Below, piece by piece: positions 1-14,974 of a stretch of DNA of 64,000 bases. The first letter of the stretch is position 1. Each line of letters opens with the position of its first letter. Made by a program: the position numbers and the translations under genes. The notes beneath the pieces were generated by a model. That model searched no databases. It saw only the letters and a program-made list of their open reading frames with translations, and had not been told where the DNA came from. The DNA comes from Certhia americana. Lineage: Eukaryota; Chordata; Aves; Passeriformes; Certhiidae. Where the stretch lies: assembly GCA_018697195.1 (NCBI GenBank), contig CM031879.1, positions 43,016,704-43,080,703 on the forward strand, written 5' to 3'.

Positions 1-3000
1 TGGTGACTGAGTTTTCAAAATGGCAGAAAGAATGTTTTGAGAATTTTGGTTTCTGGGTTATAAGCAAAAGCTCTCTGAGAATTCATGAATGCTGTCGGCA
101 TCAACATGGAAAGAAGACAGCATTCAAAGAGCCATATGTCATGTACTGAAGTAGAGGCAAAAATATTCTTAATGTTTTTGCAATGTTATAAATAAATGTC
201 CCTTTAATTCATGTCCATGAATGTGTGCAATGCAAAAGTTATTTTTATTTTATTTTTATTTACTAGATGACTATTGCACAAATTATAGACAGATCCCTTG
301 AGATACACACAATTTTCCTTACGGATGTCTCCCCAAAGAGACAACAATCCAGTACATTGTTGTGTCCTTTCAAGAGATTTATGCTTCATGGATTTATGTG
401 ACATTTTTATTGGTTCTACTGACTTAGTTGAAGCTGTGTAATGCTAAAAAGAAAAAAAAAAGGAAAAAAAGGTATTTTATATTTTGATGTCCTGATGGTG
501 GCAGCAAGAGGTTTTACAACAGAGCTTGCCGGAAGAAACAATGGCCCAGCAGTAAACAGCCTCATTATGTCTTCAAGAGGAAAAACTGCCTAACTAACAC
601 ATCATACCATTATTGCTTATTTTGTTCTCTCCATTCAAACACAAGTGCCACATTCTGATTTACACAAACCAGATAAATAACAAGGAATCATGAGCTCTTC
701 CAGAAACACTGATGGAAGTGAGCATTTGCCTAACACAAACATTTTCCTCTGCAAAGTTTTCTTATGAGGAGAAAGGAAGAGATGTAAAGAAAGAAGAGTA
801 AAGGAAGGGGAAAGTGGCAGAGAGGGCACCCTTATGTATGCCCTTCAGATAGGAGAAGACCAACCATCTCCATGAACATTTTATTGCCCATGGCAGAGTA
901 TCCAGACTGCTCCTCCTTGGGGAATAGAAGGAGTTTTCATCCATGGTGACCAGAGGCTGTTGGTGACAGAGGGCAAACTATCACCACACGTGATTTGTGT
1001 AGGAGGCAGGAGCAAACCTGCTGTGTTGCAGATATGCAGCATCAGTGCTCCCCCAGTGTTCTTACTTACTTCACAGCTCGCTGCAGCCAGGCAGGCAAAG
1101 ACAAGCCCTTTTTACTCACCGTGTACTCTGTTCTCTGGGACTGTATCTAGCTTTGCTCACTTGACCCACGTTGGTCATGGTGAGGGCCTGGGGTCTTGAC
1201 ATGCTACAGGCAGAGGCAAAGACTCTTGATTCTGTGGACCTTATGGTGCCGATGTGTCCATGATGCAATTGGAGCAGGACTAAAATGACAAAAAAACAGG
1301 GAAGAACGGGTACAAGCATGCCACAAAGAGACACGTGGGTAGATGCATGGTGCCTGCCTCTGCTGCCCTCTTCTGCATTAGGTTTGTAGCTGACACAAAC
1401 CATGCTAACTTGGAGGGATTAATAATAGAGACTTAAGTAGTTCAACGAGTCTGCTTTCTGTCCTTAAAAATTAAACAGCAGTAACTAAAAGTAGTAATAG
1501 GGCATTAAGACAGATCAAAAAGAAAAGAAAAAATCTCTTTTCACTGAACTACCTTAAAAATTACAGGAAATGCATGCCTGTAAGTGGAGAAGAATGGATA
1601 TATTCACTACTCATATCACAAAGGTAGACTCCGGTGCATGGTTCCTAGGGAATATATAATTGTAAATATCAATAGCTTGATCCTTATCCTGCTCTTAACA
1701 TGGTGTAAAGGAGGAGCCACTCCACAGGGACTACAGAAGTTAAACCCACTCTAAAATTCATTTGCATGAGACCTGAATCACCCTGTGTTGTGGCCTGCAC
1801 AGAACAGTGAGTGGAGATTGATAACACTTGCCAAGTCTCTTGCTCAAAAAGCAACTTGACACAAAATTGAGATACTACTGAAAATTAAACCAAAAAAATG
1901 TATGACCTTAATATCTGGGAACATACACCAGCTGTTGTTTCACAGACCGAAATCATAAACCTGTATTAAGGCTATCAGAAAACGAATTTGGAGCATTAAA
2001 AATTTATAAAGCCTTTTGAGTTCCCTGGAAAGATCATTAATAGGCAACATATTGCTGTAGTTCCCATCACAAGACACAGAGACGACACAAACCCAGCTTC
2101 ATATCATCCCAGCTCCCTCCGGCTCCCTCCACCCTCGGGGTGCAGATGAGGGAGCCTTGTGAACACTTTGGGGCCATGAAGTGCCTTTGTGAGAGAAGAT
2201 CTTTGCCGCCGTGAGGAGCATCAAGTCAGCATGAGTCTGCTGAGGCACGCAGGGTGGGAGGACTGAGGTCTCCAGTTATCAGCATTCCTTGGGTTGAGCT
2301 GTAGACAGCCTGCCTGTCTCCCACATTTGCTACTCCGTGCAGTTTTAAGCTTTCCCTTCATGTGAGTTAGCACTTTCCCCCTCTATTTAACAGGCTGAAT
2401 CTGACTCAAAATGCCTCATGAGAGGTACTTCAAATGAACAGGTTTCATAAAAATCCTTTGATTCTAAAATGGCTTAGTATTTCAGCGGTACTGCTACTGA
2501 AATCATTCAGTGACTACAGTTTTTATGGTGCATGCAGTTTTCTCATTTACTGCTGGGCGGTTTTGTAGTAAAAGCACTCAAGGGGCTTGATGTCTCCTCA
2601 AGGCTCTGCCTTTCTTTTCAGCCGTAACACACCAAATGTGATGCTTTCTCTGCAATAGCTTGTGTAGTCTTGAGTAGGGAAAATAATACACTGCCTCTCA
2701 GAAGTATTAAAGGGCTCTGATCCTCCTACCAATGAAGTGCTTTCAGTTTTCAAGAGAAGGTGCTGTAAATGCAAATTATTTATAGATATTACTCAACATA
2801 AATGAAAGAGAATATTTATTTTGCAGTTCTCAGATGAAGTGGAACAGTAATGTCAAATGTGCTGTGTTATTAATAACTTGGTGAAAGGAAAACCACGACT
2901 CAAGATGTTGGGATTGCTCTCAAATCTATACACAAATGTACTTTTAGAGGTCAGCATTAGGACTAAGGCTCTGATAAAAGTTAAATGGAATTTACTAGGT

Positions 3001-6000
3001 TGTTGCTCTCCCGACAAGATATATTGCCAAGAGGCTGATTTACTTTTACATCCTTATATCCATTGCTTTATATTATGTTGGTTGTTAAAATATTTGAGTG
3101 CATTCAGGAGCAGCAATTTCATCTGTCTAACAGAAAAATGTTGCAGCTGGCAATGGCTCTGGGCCAATAATACACAGGATGTTTGAACAGCCCTGTGTTC
3201 AGTGTTCCTCTGCCCCAGCAATCTGGATTATGTTTTTGTAAATTTATTTGATCATAGCGTTCATGAAAATTACAAATTAACATCAGTAAGCAAGAGCTAA
3301 CCTGGTCTCAGTGTATCTTGAGTAGGCTTTGTCCTAGCTCTTCTCAGCTTGGCCCTGACCTGCTGTGCTCCTTCCCTTCTCCAGGTTATGCTCCTTTCCA
3401 GACTGACAGGGGTGGTGCACTACAGAAACTGCAGATGCTATAAGAACTGAAGAATTATTCACTTTGTGCAATTTAAGGCAAGTAAACCCACTCGAGTTTC
3501 TTACAATGAAAGGAATATGAAATAATAATACTTCAGTGCTGTAGTAACTGGCCAACAGTCAAGAATTTCATTAAAGCCATGAACATTTTAGAATATACTT
3601 AGGTACATCCGTACTTTGCAATGCATTCCTGAGCTCAAGCCCCCTCACTCACACAACCATATTAATTGTTTATGCTTTTGGGGGGATGTGGTTTTAAGAT
3701 TCAGTTCTTAGATGAAGGGTGTGTTGGTGACTGAAAACTGACACAAAGTGGCAAAATAAACCTGTTTAAGCCTGTATACTAATTTCTCACATACCCACAC
3801 CCACATACACCCCCACCCCATCTTTAGTTACCATTTTTAAAAAGTGACTCACTTCTGCATTTGGAAAAATATTAGTCATCGTCATGGATTTTGGCAATAC
3901 TGAAATAAAAGAAGAACAAAAAAATGAGCAACAAAAATTTAGCATTGCATAGTAAGCTATACGCACTGTGCATGTATTCAGACGACATCCTAAATATGTG
4001 CCAGAGGCATGCAGTGAAGCCATTTACAGGAGCAAGTCATTACCTCACAGTGTTTAAGTTTAGATGATGTTCATATATAGCTATCCTAATGAAAACTGTC
4101 ATTTGTCTGCTGAGGAGCTGTCCAGTAGGTTAGAGCAAAAGAGATCAGCAGAAATCAGCTTCTGCCTTCATTTTCATCATGAAAGCTTAGAGGAAAATAA
4201 ACTGAATTTGATGTAACCTGAAACATACCATACTGCCATTTAATTGTATGGTGATATATCATATAAACCACTCCCCAAAGTTGAACCTGCAAGTTCATTT
4301 GATTAATAGAACATTTAGCACTTCCTCCCATAACTCTCTACCCTCTGTTCCCTCCTCTCCAAAAGAAAAAATGATCAATTCATTCATTATTGTCTCTGGA
4401 TACAGGATAATTCCCTCTTCTTTCAAATGCCAGTATACAGGTGTTCCCATCTGTTAAAAAACCCAAACCAACAAATAACCCAACAATAAGAGGATTAAAG
4501 ATATTTTTAATGGAAATCACAAGCTCAGAACATTAATGTTTGCAGAGACCAGTACACTTCAAATTTTAACACTAGCCTCCACTCCTGTGACAAGGTAAAC
4601 AAATCCACGACATCCAAATGTCCCACAGTTGTGGCTCAGGCTGATCTTCGCTATGCAATTGCTGTACCAGTGGGTTTAATCGGCAGGACAGTTGGCTTCA
4701 TCACATCCACCTTTCCAGCAGCTGGGCAGGAAGACAGTCTGCCAGGACACTCCCACTTTGGGGCTGTTGCTGCCTTCTCCTGCCTCGGTGTGAGTGCACT
4801 CAGCAGCGTGCCTGAGCAGTGGTGCTGGCCCTTGTCCCTCCTCTGTACTCCTGTTGTCACCCCTCCAGCCAGTTCTACATGCTGGCATGGGAGCCAGGCA
4901 CTGCTCCTTCATCAGGAGCTGCTTTAAATGCCTCAGACCACTCCTGAGAAGTCAGCAGCTAGCCAAGTATTCTACTAGGAATGGAAATTTGAGAATGAAA
5001 ATTGTAGTCAAGTCTGGGACTCAACAATTTTTTTTTCTAAACAGAGTAGAAAATTTAGGAGTAATGATGATTCACACAGATGGATTTCCCCAGACATTTC
5101 CCCCTTCCTCTCAGAAATTATGCCCAAATAAATTGTATGGCTTATCTGAGACACCCAGATTGATAGCTATAATTGATTGTACACCACTATGACAGATTTT
5201 GGATTACTAGAAGATTTGACCATACTATTAGATGTTCACCTCACTATTAGAAGATTGCTCTTTACCCTTCTGAGACAGGTCACATGGTAATCAAGTGAAA
5301 AAAAGCAGAAAGCATTGTAAAAAAAATTCAATACCATATTATTTTTTTGCAAATTATTTAAGAACACGAGCCCTCTAAGCCACTTTTCGTAATTCAAAAT
5401 GCTCAGCTAGCAGCAAAATGCTCAGATAGCATTTGTTTGCCTGGAGTGGCAAACAAATAATTTCTAAAACGTGATACGGAATTTTGCCTCAAATCTTTGC
5501 CTGCATAACATTCAAAGCCTCATGAGCTGGTAGAAAGTAAAGGATCCCGTGCAGAGGAACTGTGACCAAATCCAGTGGAGTGCTTTTTGCAGGTGACAAG
5601 GTGGGGTAGCTGTGCAAGCATTACAGAGCTCAATGCAAAGCTGTCCAATTTCCTGTAAGAGCACTGGTCCAGTAAGTAAAGAGAGGCTGGTTTAGGAAAA
5701 GGTATTGCCATGTTACTCCTGTGGCCAGCTCAAGATGTGAACAGCAGCACTAATTATTCTTTTCCTTGAAAGACCACATGTCCTTCCTGACATATAAAAA
5801 TCTGTTGTAACTTAGTTTTGGCCTCTCTTGGGAGACTTTGAGCAAGACCAATATGACTACACTGTTCACACAAGGCAGAGCAAAAACTTGCAACTGACAA
5901 GCTGGAAGCTTTTCTTCCTGACCTTGAGAAGAAAGCACCAAGCTCCTTTTAGGTTTGCATTTAAAAATTTTGGGTTTTGGTTTCCACAGTAGATCATTCA

Positions 6001-9000
6001 CAGCCCAAAATCCTCCTGTGGGAACCCCATCCTGCCGTGCTCCCTTCCAGGTGGGTCTGGAGGTGGGAGAGGAAGCTATCTCATTGCAGAGGCTGCTGAT
6101 GGGAAAGCCTGTCACACCAGGTTCAGGAAAGCCTCTCCAGGAGAAGGCAGGAGGAACACCAGCCTCCAGAAAATAAGACTGTCTGTCCTCCTCTTTCCCT
6201 CCTCACCCACAGAACTAAGCTTTGGAGTACGCAATGAGGTACTACTGCTTGAAATTCCCTGTTTTATGACAAAAATGCTGCTAAAGGAATGCTGGGTTAA
6301 AGAAATTAGATTTACCTTTAGTTTCCTCCTGCAAACCCTGCAATTGTTCCTGTCTCTGGTGTAGTAAGGGAAATGGTTTAATCAAGTCCTGGCTCTTTCC
6401 TATTGGAAATAACATTGGTGCTCCAAGAAGAGGCAAATGTTAAAGCCAGGTGATGTCACAGACAGAAAGGAATGACGTGGTCAGGAAGGACTAGAGGGAG
6501 CTTTTTTACCAGTGTACAAGTACAGGTACACCTACAACAAATTACAACTGGATGAATTGCTGGTGCCTAAGATGTTCTGACTGTGTCCAGAAGTCCAATT
6601 GGCAGGTTATTACAGGATTACAATTTTCTTAGCAGCTACAAAGTGAACATAAAATGTTAGCTGTCTTGAATATTGAGGTTCAGAAGCATCCAGGAGTCTA
6701 AATAGGTCAACACTCAATAATAGATACTTAGGTCGTATGTACAACATTTATCAAGATGGCATCGTGATGACAGGCATTATCACAAACTGGGAGATGATGC
6801 TGAGTTTTTGTGCTGCATATTCCAGAAAGATTGTGTGAATGCCACCATTCATGCATTGAGTTCAGTCTCAGATTGCCAATTCCTGCCATTTTTCCTTACT
6901 CCAGAGTCTCCTGAAGACCACCTGTACTGCACACCCTGTAGACTCTGCAAGGTGGGGCTGGATGGGGATTGCCTGGAAGAGACAACTCACCAGCATTTCA
7001 AGTGCTGCATTTACACCATGGCTCATAGAAATACAGCAGTGAGCAGGGGGTGCTGGCACCTGGGTTTCAGTACCAGCAGACCTCCTGATGGCAAAGCCCT
7101 TTCAGATGTAAACAAGAAAGGCAAGAGATTTTAGTTGTCTCTGAAGGAGACAGCATTCAATGCTCTCCTTCTGTCTATGTCCCTTTATCTGTGCAAATTG
7201 TGTGGGTTTTTTTCTAATGGGAAGAGATGATATGCAATCACTAGTGATCTACTGCCATCTTTTTTAGCTTGTAGGAATAAAATTTAGACTTCCAGAAGGT
7301 AATAGTCAATAAATGTCATTATCTATTTTACAGGAGGAAAGTACTCAAAAAAAGAGGAAAAATACATAGTCTAAATCAAAGCTGATGATTGGCAGAAAAG
7401 ACACATCAAAAATACAGAATGTACCAATGTTCAGATATGTTGGCTCATTTGTCAGAACCAGTGGTTCTTGGATATAAAAATGACAGATTTAAGGGTTTGT
7501 AAATCACTGTTTAAAGGGTCTGTTTCTTCCCTGCTATGATGAACAGAATGCTGTGTAAACATCACCCAGCACCAAAAGATTAAAATATGTGGTCACTAAA
7601 AGAGTTTCATTATTTCCTTGTACCACCATCATAAGAGCAATAAGAGAAAGAGATGTAGGAGTACAGGTGGATAGGATAAAAAATGGCTTAGATGTGTCAA
7701 AAAAAAAGACTGACAACCAATGAGCAAGTGCTGAGAAGTGATCAGACTAACAGTGAAGGACACTGAACTGCCTTCCCACCTAAGATGAAAGTCCTCCACA
7801 GAATCAATGGAGATGCCAACATGGCTGCTACCCTTGGCAAGCTAGATAAGAGAAAACAGCTCTAGAAAACATTTCAGCTACCTTCAGCTGACTCACCTAC
7901 CAGTAGATCACACTGCTGCAGACACTCACACAATTATAATGTGTGTAACAGGAAAAAAATACTTGTTGAAAAGAGAGCTTCTACTGAATTTCACACTTTG
8001 GGCAGCTCACCTGCCACTGTAAGAAGATGGATTGCTTGCATGCTTGGTTATTATTTTAATGTTCTTCAGAAGGGAATTAATCAAGATTAGGAAACAAAAA
8101 CTACTGGTCAATTTTGAAGCTCAGAGTGTCTCTTCACAGTGATAACATTCTTCAAAATCTGCTGAAGGGAAGGTCTCACCCACTGAATCCTGTCTTAATC
8201 TAAAATAGTCCATACTAAAACTTCCTGTAGCTTGAAAACAAAATGAAAATGGGAAAAAAAACCATGATCAAGAGGAGAAAAAGGAGGAAAGCATAGAAAA
8301 ACATTTGGTTGTATTATTAACAAACCTTTGAATTGATATTTTTCACTATCACTTTTTGAGAAAAAAAGATTTTCTCAGACCTATTTCTAGTGTGTCTTAC
8401 TGTCTCAGAAATCCATGCTGAGGATTCATGTATCTGTTCGGCAGGACAGGTGCCCAATAAAATACAAATGATTGTGTCTTTGTGGCAGAAGAGGTTAAGC
8501 TGAACATATTAAAGCCAATAGGCATTGAATCAGGCACAAAAGTAGGTGATGGGGAGCTATGGGGTCTCTGCCATCTGTTCAACACAGGATTTCCAAATGA
8601 TCCCAGCAATTAATTTATGCTTTATGCCTCAGTTTCCCTACTTTTCTGAGTCTGCTAAAGTTCCTGCCCAAAGGTACAATCAGGCTTAATGGCTCATAAG
8701 GTGATTGTAAGATCTTAGGAAGTGTTGTAGGACTGCAAGGCATTCCTGCTAGCCAGCAAAAATCTTCTTTTATGTCTAGTTACACACTTAATGTTTAAGA
8801 TATGAGGAGCTGGTGAACACGAGGGTTAATTACAGGTTCCCACAGATTATGTTTTCTCTCGTGGGTCTACTTTGAACTTCATTCCCGTGTTTATTTAGCT
8901 GTGCATGTGTGTGTGCATGGCCCTGCATGCAGCAAAGGGCCAGAAGGGCCGAGCCCCTCCCTGAGGAAGCTCTGACAGAGAATCTGTGCAAATGTGCTTC

Positions 9001-9417
9001 CTCTTCCTTTCACTCCCCAACCTTAAGGTCAGAGGATCTGGAAAATCCTCCTCCACCCTGTGACTTGATTTGATGATTGTAAGAGAGCTATGGTTCCCCT
9101 GCGCCTTCCTGCTCCTTCCGCTCCCCACCCTTCCCTCTCACAGCCTGGTAACCCTTTAAAGCCTTCTGCAGAACGATGCCTATTGATCTCAGGCACTGGA
9201 GAGGGACACAGGGGAGCTGGCTGCTTGTGTTTCTTGTGTTTTCACAGGATGAGCAGCCCTGGGTCATCCCAGGTGGAAGGCTGTTTCTGTGACCCTCGTG
9301 GGCCAAGGCAACATGTGAAAATTGAAGTTTTTCAGGGGCATTGCTTCCTGTTCTCTGACTGATGAGACAGGCCTGGAAAATGCATTATTAACTCAATTGA
9401 GAAGAGCTAACTGCGTT

Positions 9418-9462
9418 GGGGTTTTTTTGGGGTTTTTTGGGGTTTTTTTTGTTTTTTTTTTT
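9418..9462. repeat. GGGGTTTTTT-type repeat with T runs
   Basis: Three G4 runs (9418-9421, 9429-9432, 9439-9442) separated by six or seven T residues, then T8, G and T11. It resembles a short telomere-like G/T array. Three G-tracts fall one short of an intramolecular quadruplex with G4 tracts only. Confidence 0.9.
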
Positions 9463-12400
9463 AATTTCAGATTTTTAGATTCAGGACAGCCAACTCAGGA
9501 ATTCCTGCCTTTGGCTTCCAGTTTGGCTGCAGCATGAGGGACCCCCATTGTGGCTAGTGCTGGTGGCTGGCACAGATGGGATCATCAGCGCTGCAAGGAT
9601 CCTTGTTCCAGGCATCCTGCTTTGGGTGGAATGCTCCCATCAAGGTGTTTTCCCACAGCTGCTGGTGCTGCCCTTAAACAACTGCTCTAAGGACTCTTAG
9701 AAAGACCTTCAAGGCCCCCCCCTGTGGAAATCACAGGGAAAAGGACAGGTGGGCAGAGGTGTGTCTCCGTGCCTAAAATATGTGCCCAAGTTGGATGCCA
9801 GGCAAAACCATGAGCAACCTCAGCTCCAGGCACGCCTCATTCCCAGCAAGGCAGGACACTTCCCACTGCCTGGTTTGTAAATATCCCAGCACTTGGCCTT
9901 GGCTGCCATTTTTAATGTACTCCAGTAAAACAGAATGCCCAGCTGCCCAGCAGAGAGAGGCAGTAGCATTGTCCCACCGCAGCCCAAAGGTCCCTTCTGA
10001 CCCTGTTCCCTGCAGGAGTGGGATCACATTCCTGCCTGTCTGCACGAAGACACCTTGTGGCAGTGATGTGATCACTGCTAGTTCAGGTTCACCCCTGTTG
10101 ACCTGGGATGGCTCTTCCTGCACGCCTCTCCTTGCAGCAGCTGGAGGGGTAGGAAGGGACACTGGGGACAGGATGACTTGGTGTGTCGCTGATTCCACCC
10201 TTTGCAGCTCCGGGGTCATTTCAGCAAGCAAAGGACCTGTCCCCTCTAGGATGGGACAAGGGAGGTGGCAATGTCTCACGTGCTGCTCATATTTGCAGTG
10301 GAAAGTCTAGCTAACATTTTCCAGAGATGCTAAATGCACTCCTAAACTTTAACACACACAAAACTGATTATTTTGTATTAATTTAAATTATTTTAAGGAG
10401 ACATTTATTGGCACTTGTTGGTTTTGTATGCAGCCTGAATTTCTGATGCCATATGTGGACCTTGCCTCCTTAAAAGGAGCTGAAGGTGCTCCCAAAGGGC
10501 ACATTAAATGTGCTCCTTAATTTCTCTGCTCAGTCAAGACTGAGAAAACATTTTAGTTTCTATCAGTGTTTGTGGTCTGCAATTAAGAAAGCTGAGACAG
10601 ATACTGGTTAATCTAGTTCTTCTGTAGATTGATTCATTACAGACTGACAGGTCAGGGCTGCAAACAGCAGCAATGCTAACCCACAGAATAAGTACTTTCT
10701 AACATTAGCATTGACCCAGGTATATTACAAAGATGCCTATGTAATTATGCCTCATTGGAAGGCCCTTCAGTAAACATATCTATGCATAAAGCATCTTTAA
10801 TTTAAAGAGCACAAAGTGTCTTGGGTCTTATTCTACTCCATTTACACTAAGGTGCTATTACTCTTCCAGGGAAGTGAAATTATACTGAGCTTCAGCCTAG
10901 AGAAAACCTCAGGTGTTTGTATCCTGCAGCAAACATTTCTGGATTCCTACACTAGTGTTTGTACAGGTAACCATGAACGGAGTTACCAGGGGTCCACAAA
11001 CCTGGCTATAAATACATTCACAAATTTTACATTTCCTGAAGCAGAGACTGCTATTTATTGTGTACAGCACCTGACACAATGTAGTTGTTAGCTGTTTAGG
11101 GTTCCTGTGCTGTTCTGCAGTGAAATGGTAAATAAAAGAGTGATAAGGATGTCTTCTCCTTTCCTTCTGCACAGCATTATTGCTGTGGTGTTTTGATTTA
11201 GTGACTCTAATTAGCAAACTTTGGAAGTTGCTCCTGAATTAAAAGGATTTCAAAGAGACCATGATTTGTCATTTGTGAATCCCATCTACTTTAAAACAGG
11301 GCATGGATTTCTTGAAATTTTTAAAGAAACATAACTGTGTTTTTTTCAATAGTAATGAATTCTGTGCTGTGCAAAAGGTCATAGGAAAAGCAGTAGGAGG
11401 ACAGGATGCTAGGATAAAGCACTGAGGAGATTTACTTACTAAATTAACATTTTTCTCTCTTTCTTTTTTTTTCCTACTCTCCCTGGGACTTTGTGGAATA
11501 ACAGCATCTTGTGCTAGACAAAGGAAATGAAAGACCATTAAGTACAGGTATACTGGAAATGTGGTAGGCAAAATATTGGGACATTTCTAAAGAAAAAAAA
11601 CCTGAATGATCCCAACAAGAACTGCAGATTTGAGTGGAAACATGCAATTCAGCTTATCAGCAGCTTTACATCTTACTCATTTTTAGATGTACTGCAAAGA
11701 TACTAAGAAGACAAGTGTATGTAGAAGTTGGCAAATATTAAAAAGACAATGAAGTAATTAAATTTAAGAGAAACTCATGTACATCTCTCCATGCAAATAT
11801 GAAGTAGGGCTATTCCTGATTTTGAAGAGACTGAAGAAAATTCTTCTCTATCACAATTCGACCAGTCTTCAGATATTCATTAAGCTCAGATTTGACTTGG
11901 TGTAAGTACCTGAAAACATAAGCTCCAATAGTACTTGAACCCAATAGGTGCAAGAACATTTGTTTCAATAAATTTAAGGGTCGCAAATTCAAATTTCCAA
12001 TATGTGTGGAATGTATTTTAATTAAAGAGAAGTTTTTCACTCTGTGGCAGCTAATGATTTGCTTGTACAAGGTGTGAACACATATCTATGTCAAGGCATA
12101 AAATGTCATGACATAGGCTTTGAAAATATTGCCAAATTTACCAGAAATGTCTGTGTAAATTTGGCACTTTGCTTTACTCTTTAGACCCTTCTGCCTGATC
12201 CAAGGTCCCAGGAGTACTCTGCATTCAGCTGCCCCAGGCCAGGAGGAGCACTGGGGCACACTGACAGTGAGACTCATCTGCTTGGTTATGGGAGTAATTT
12301 ATCTCACCATCCAGCTGTATATTTTGACTGTTTCAATGCAATTCTTTGCCTTTCCCTGTCCTTCGACATGCCAAGGAGATGTAAAATTTTCAGTCCATTT

Positions 12401-13554
12401 CTGCCCATTCTTCTCTTTTAGCCTCCTTATCCAAGGGACTGTTTCTAATTTCTTGCCTTGCTGTCACACTTACGGGACACACCCATTCGTCCTCAGGTTT
12501 CTGTGGGATAAAAGGAAGATCAGGTTACCTGTTTGCTATTTCTGGTAAGAATTTCAGAGCCCTTTCCTGTCTCCAGTCCCCTGGACTCACTAAGGATAAG
12601 CACTTGCAGAAGAGAGGAAGCAAAGAAGACTCCTATAGCAACGTCACTCCTTTCCTATCTCTCTGAATCTCTCTGTGTGCAACCTCTGGATTTTCATCTG
12701 CAGAATGGAAAAGATAAGCTTTGCCCCATTTTCCTTTCCCACAGGCACTGAAATATTACAAGGAGGGCTGGGGGATGTAAAAAAGCATAAATATAAATAG
12801 TTTAGGAAAAACAGATTAAAAACAAAAGATAAAAACCTGCAAGCCAGAGATGACTACAGGGGAAAAAAAAAAAAAAGGACAAAAGGACAAAATAGTATGA
12901 AATATGAAAGAGAAAAAAAGGTACAGAGAAGAAATCGTGATCCCAAGTATTTGCATAGCTGAGGCTTTCACTTCCACAGTAATATGCACTTCCTAGATTG
13001 ACGATGTTGTGCAGGAGTATTTTGTCCTCATCAACACTGACTTCACACATAACCAGTTGAAAGGATCACAAAAACCCAGTCTTCTGTGAGGTGTTACAAG
13101 TTACAGTTCCAGGGAGCAAGGAAAAAAATCAATACAGTGTGGTGCACTACATGTTTCCACATTTTGCTTGGGATTGCTCCTCAAGTACCTCCTACTGGGG
13201 CAATTTAAAACTTTTAACATCTATGACCTGTGCATACAAATTGTATTCTTCTTTGCTTTTTCTTTATCATCTTCCTCCCAACCTTCCTCTTAGTTCCCTG
13301 GGTCAAAAGGGCATAACTTCCTGTCTGCCTCCTAAAACCATAGTCCTAAAACCATTTTTGAAAAAATATTACATGGAAGACTAGTTTTATTTTGCAGATA
13401 GCTGAAAATATTTTAACCCATAGGAAAAGAATTGGAGGTCTTTTATAATGGGAAAAAAATCAAGCAAAATGGTTCTCTCAGAATTCTTGCAAATACAGAA
13501 ACAAATGTGGAAAAAACCTGAATGTGAATATAAAATAAAATCCAGACCTGTATA

Positions 13555-13556
<2 letters not shown>

Positions 13557-13603
<47 letters not shown>
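13557..13603. repeat. Uninterrupted T47 homopolymer
   Basis: Forty-seven consecutive T residues on the + strand. Read on the minus strand this could be the poly-A tail of a retroposed sequence, but I see no recognisable element beside it and no matching target-site duplication. Long pure homopolymers are also frequent sites of assembly length error. Confidence 0.95.
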
Positions 13604-13604
<1 letters not shown>

Positions 13605-14900
13605 TAAAGAAAGACAGATTTTAAAATTTTTTTTACATATCCTCAAAATAGGGAAACAACTTACTCAGAAAAGTGAAAAGTAAGGTGAAAATACAGCATT
13701 ATAAATCTTAAAAAAAAAAAAAATCTATGAAAATGACAAAGTGAGTGAGGATTTGGATAAGCCTAATAAATGCTCATAGGACTTGATGAAAGTAAATAAA
13801 ATAATCCTACCTAGGAAAAGATAATCTCTGCATCATAGCTGAAAAAAAATTTGAGAGATGACACTTCAAAAGATGATCTGTTATCTTCATCAGGAATTTC
13901 CTAAATTCTGACCCTAAACAGGCTGTAGTAAATAATTTCTGCAGCTGATCAGCATACTTCTTAAAAGGATGTTTGTTTATTTTCTATGAGTCAGAGACCA
14001 AGGCTACTTTGATGTTTCCAGACGGTAACACCACATACACTCCCTTGTGGTGTGTGGGTTGTTTCCAGGTTGAAAGGTTTAGAAAGATGTGCAACTGAAC
14101 TCCTAACGAGAAAGTTCATCCCAGTCAGTTTTATAAGTTAATCAATTTAATATAATAATCTGAACTGTTTTTTTCTCACTATTTTGAGGAAGAACAGTGA
14201 AAGCCACACCTGAAAGTTTGTGGGGTTGAAGGCTTCATCTGTATCTCTTGAATACCTAGCATAAACAGCTACAATTCTTATTCCCTCTAAGAAATGAATC
14301 CTCCTTCTCAATGAGTTGTGATGTTCAAAATACAGGCTCACTCAAAAATCCCAAGTATGTGTCTGACAGAAAACAGGTTTGGTTGATTTTCTTCTTCATA
14401 ATTTTAAGATATGTAAGATGTTATGCACACAGGTACAGATTATAATTCTTTAAATTAGTTTGGTTTATAGTACACAAGAAGTCAACTGCTAAAAATGGGG
14501 AAAAATGTGACAACAGTCATCATTTTACTTGCAGAAATTTCATAAGTGCCATTGACCAAAAAAAACCCCCAAACTTTTAAAATTAGGACATCATTGTAAG
14601 GTCTTTAGGAAACTTCCTAAGCAATGATGATGGCCCAAAGCACACACTTCTAAAATTTCTTCAGTTCATTTCTCACAGACCAATAATTTTCTGCAACCAC
14701 TAATGTTGAACACCAAAATTCACTGTAATCTCATACAATAGCACAATCAGTACAGTGCAAGCCTGTACATTAACACTAATGTTAGTGAACACATAGAATA
14801 TCCACTGGGTATAATCACAAATATTTGAGGGTGCAAGTCCTACATTAGGATATTTGTATACATAGTGTAAACTGTTAGCTATAACTGAAAACAGTTTAAA

Positions 14901-14974
14901 TCTCTCCTCTCCTCTCCTCTCCTCTCCTCTCCTCTCCTCTCCTCTCCTCTCCTCTCCTCTCCTCTCCTCTCCTC
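14901..14974. repeat. Pentanucleotide microsatellite (CCTCT)n
   Basis: About 14 perfect CCTCT/TCTCC units, an uninterrupted pure pyrimidine tract on the + strand. It is likely to be length-polymorphic and able to form triplex (H-) DNA. It lies in intergenic sequence upstream of ELK3. Confidence 0.97.

Noticed and set aside
9773..10310. Overlapping 168- and 176-codon frames on opposite strands
   Set aside because: They are mirror frames in a locally stop-poor stretch, with no recognisable domain, no splice context and no family resemblance. One or both must be chance.
14901..14974. CRISPR-like array
   Set aside because: It is a continuous pentanucleotide microsatellite with no spacers, in a vertebrate genome.
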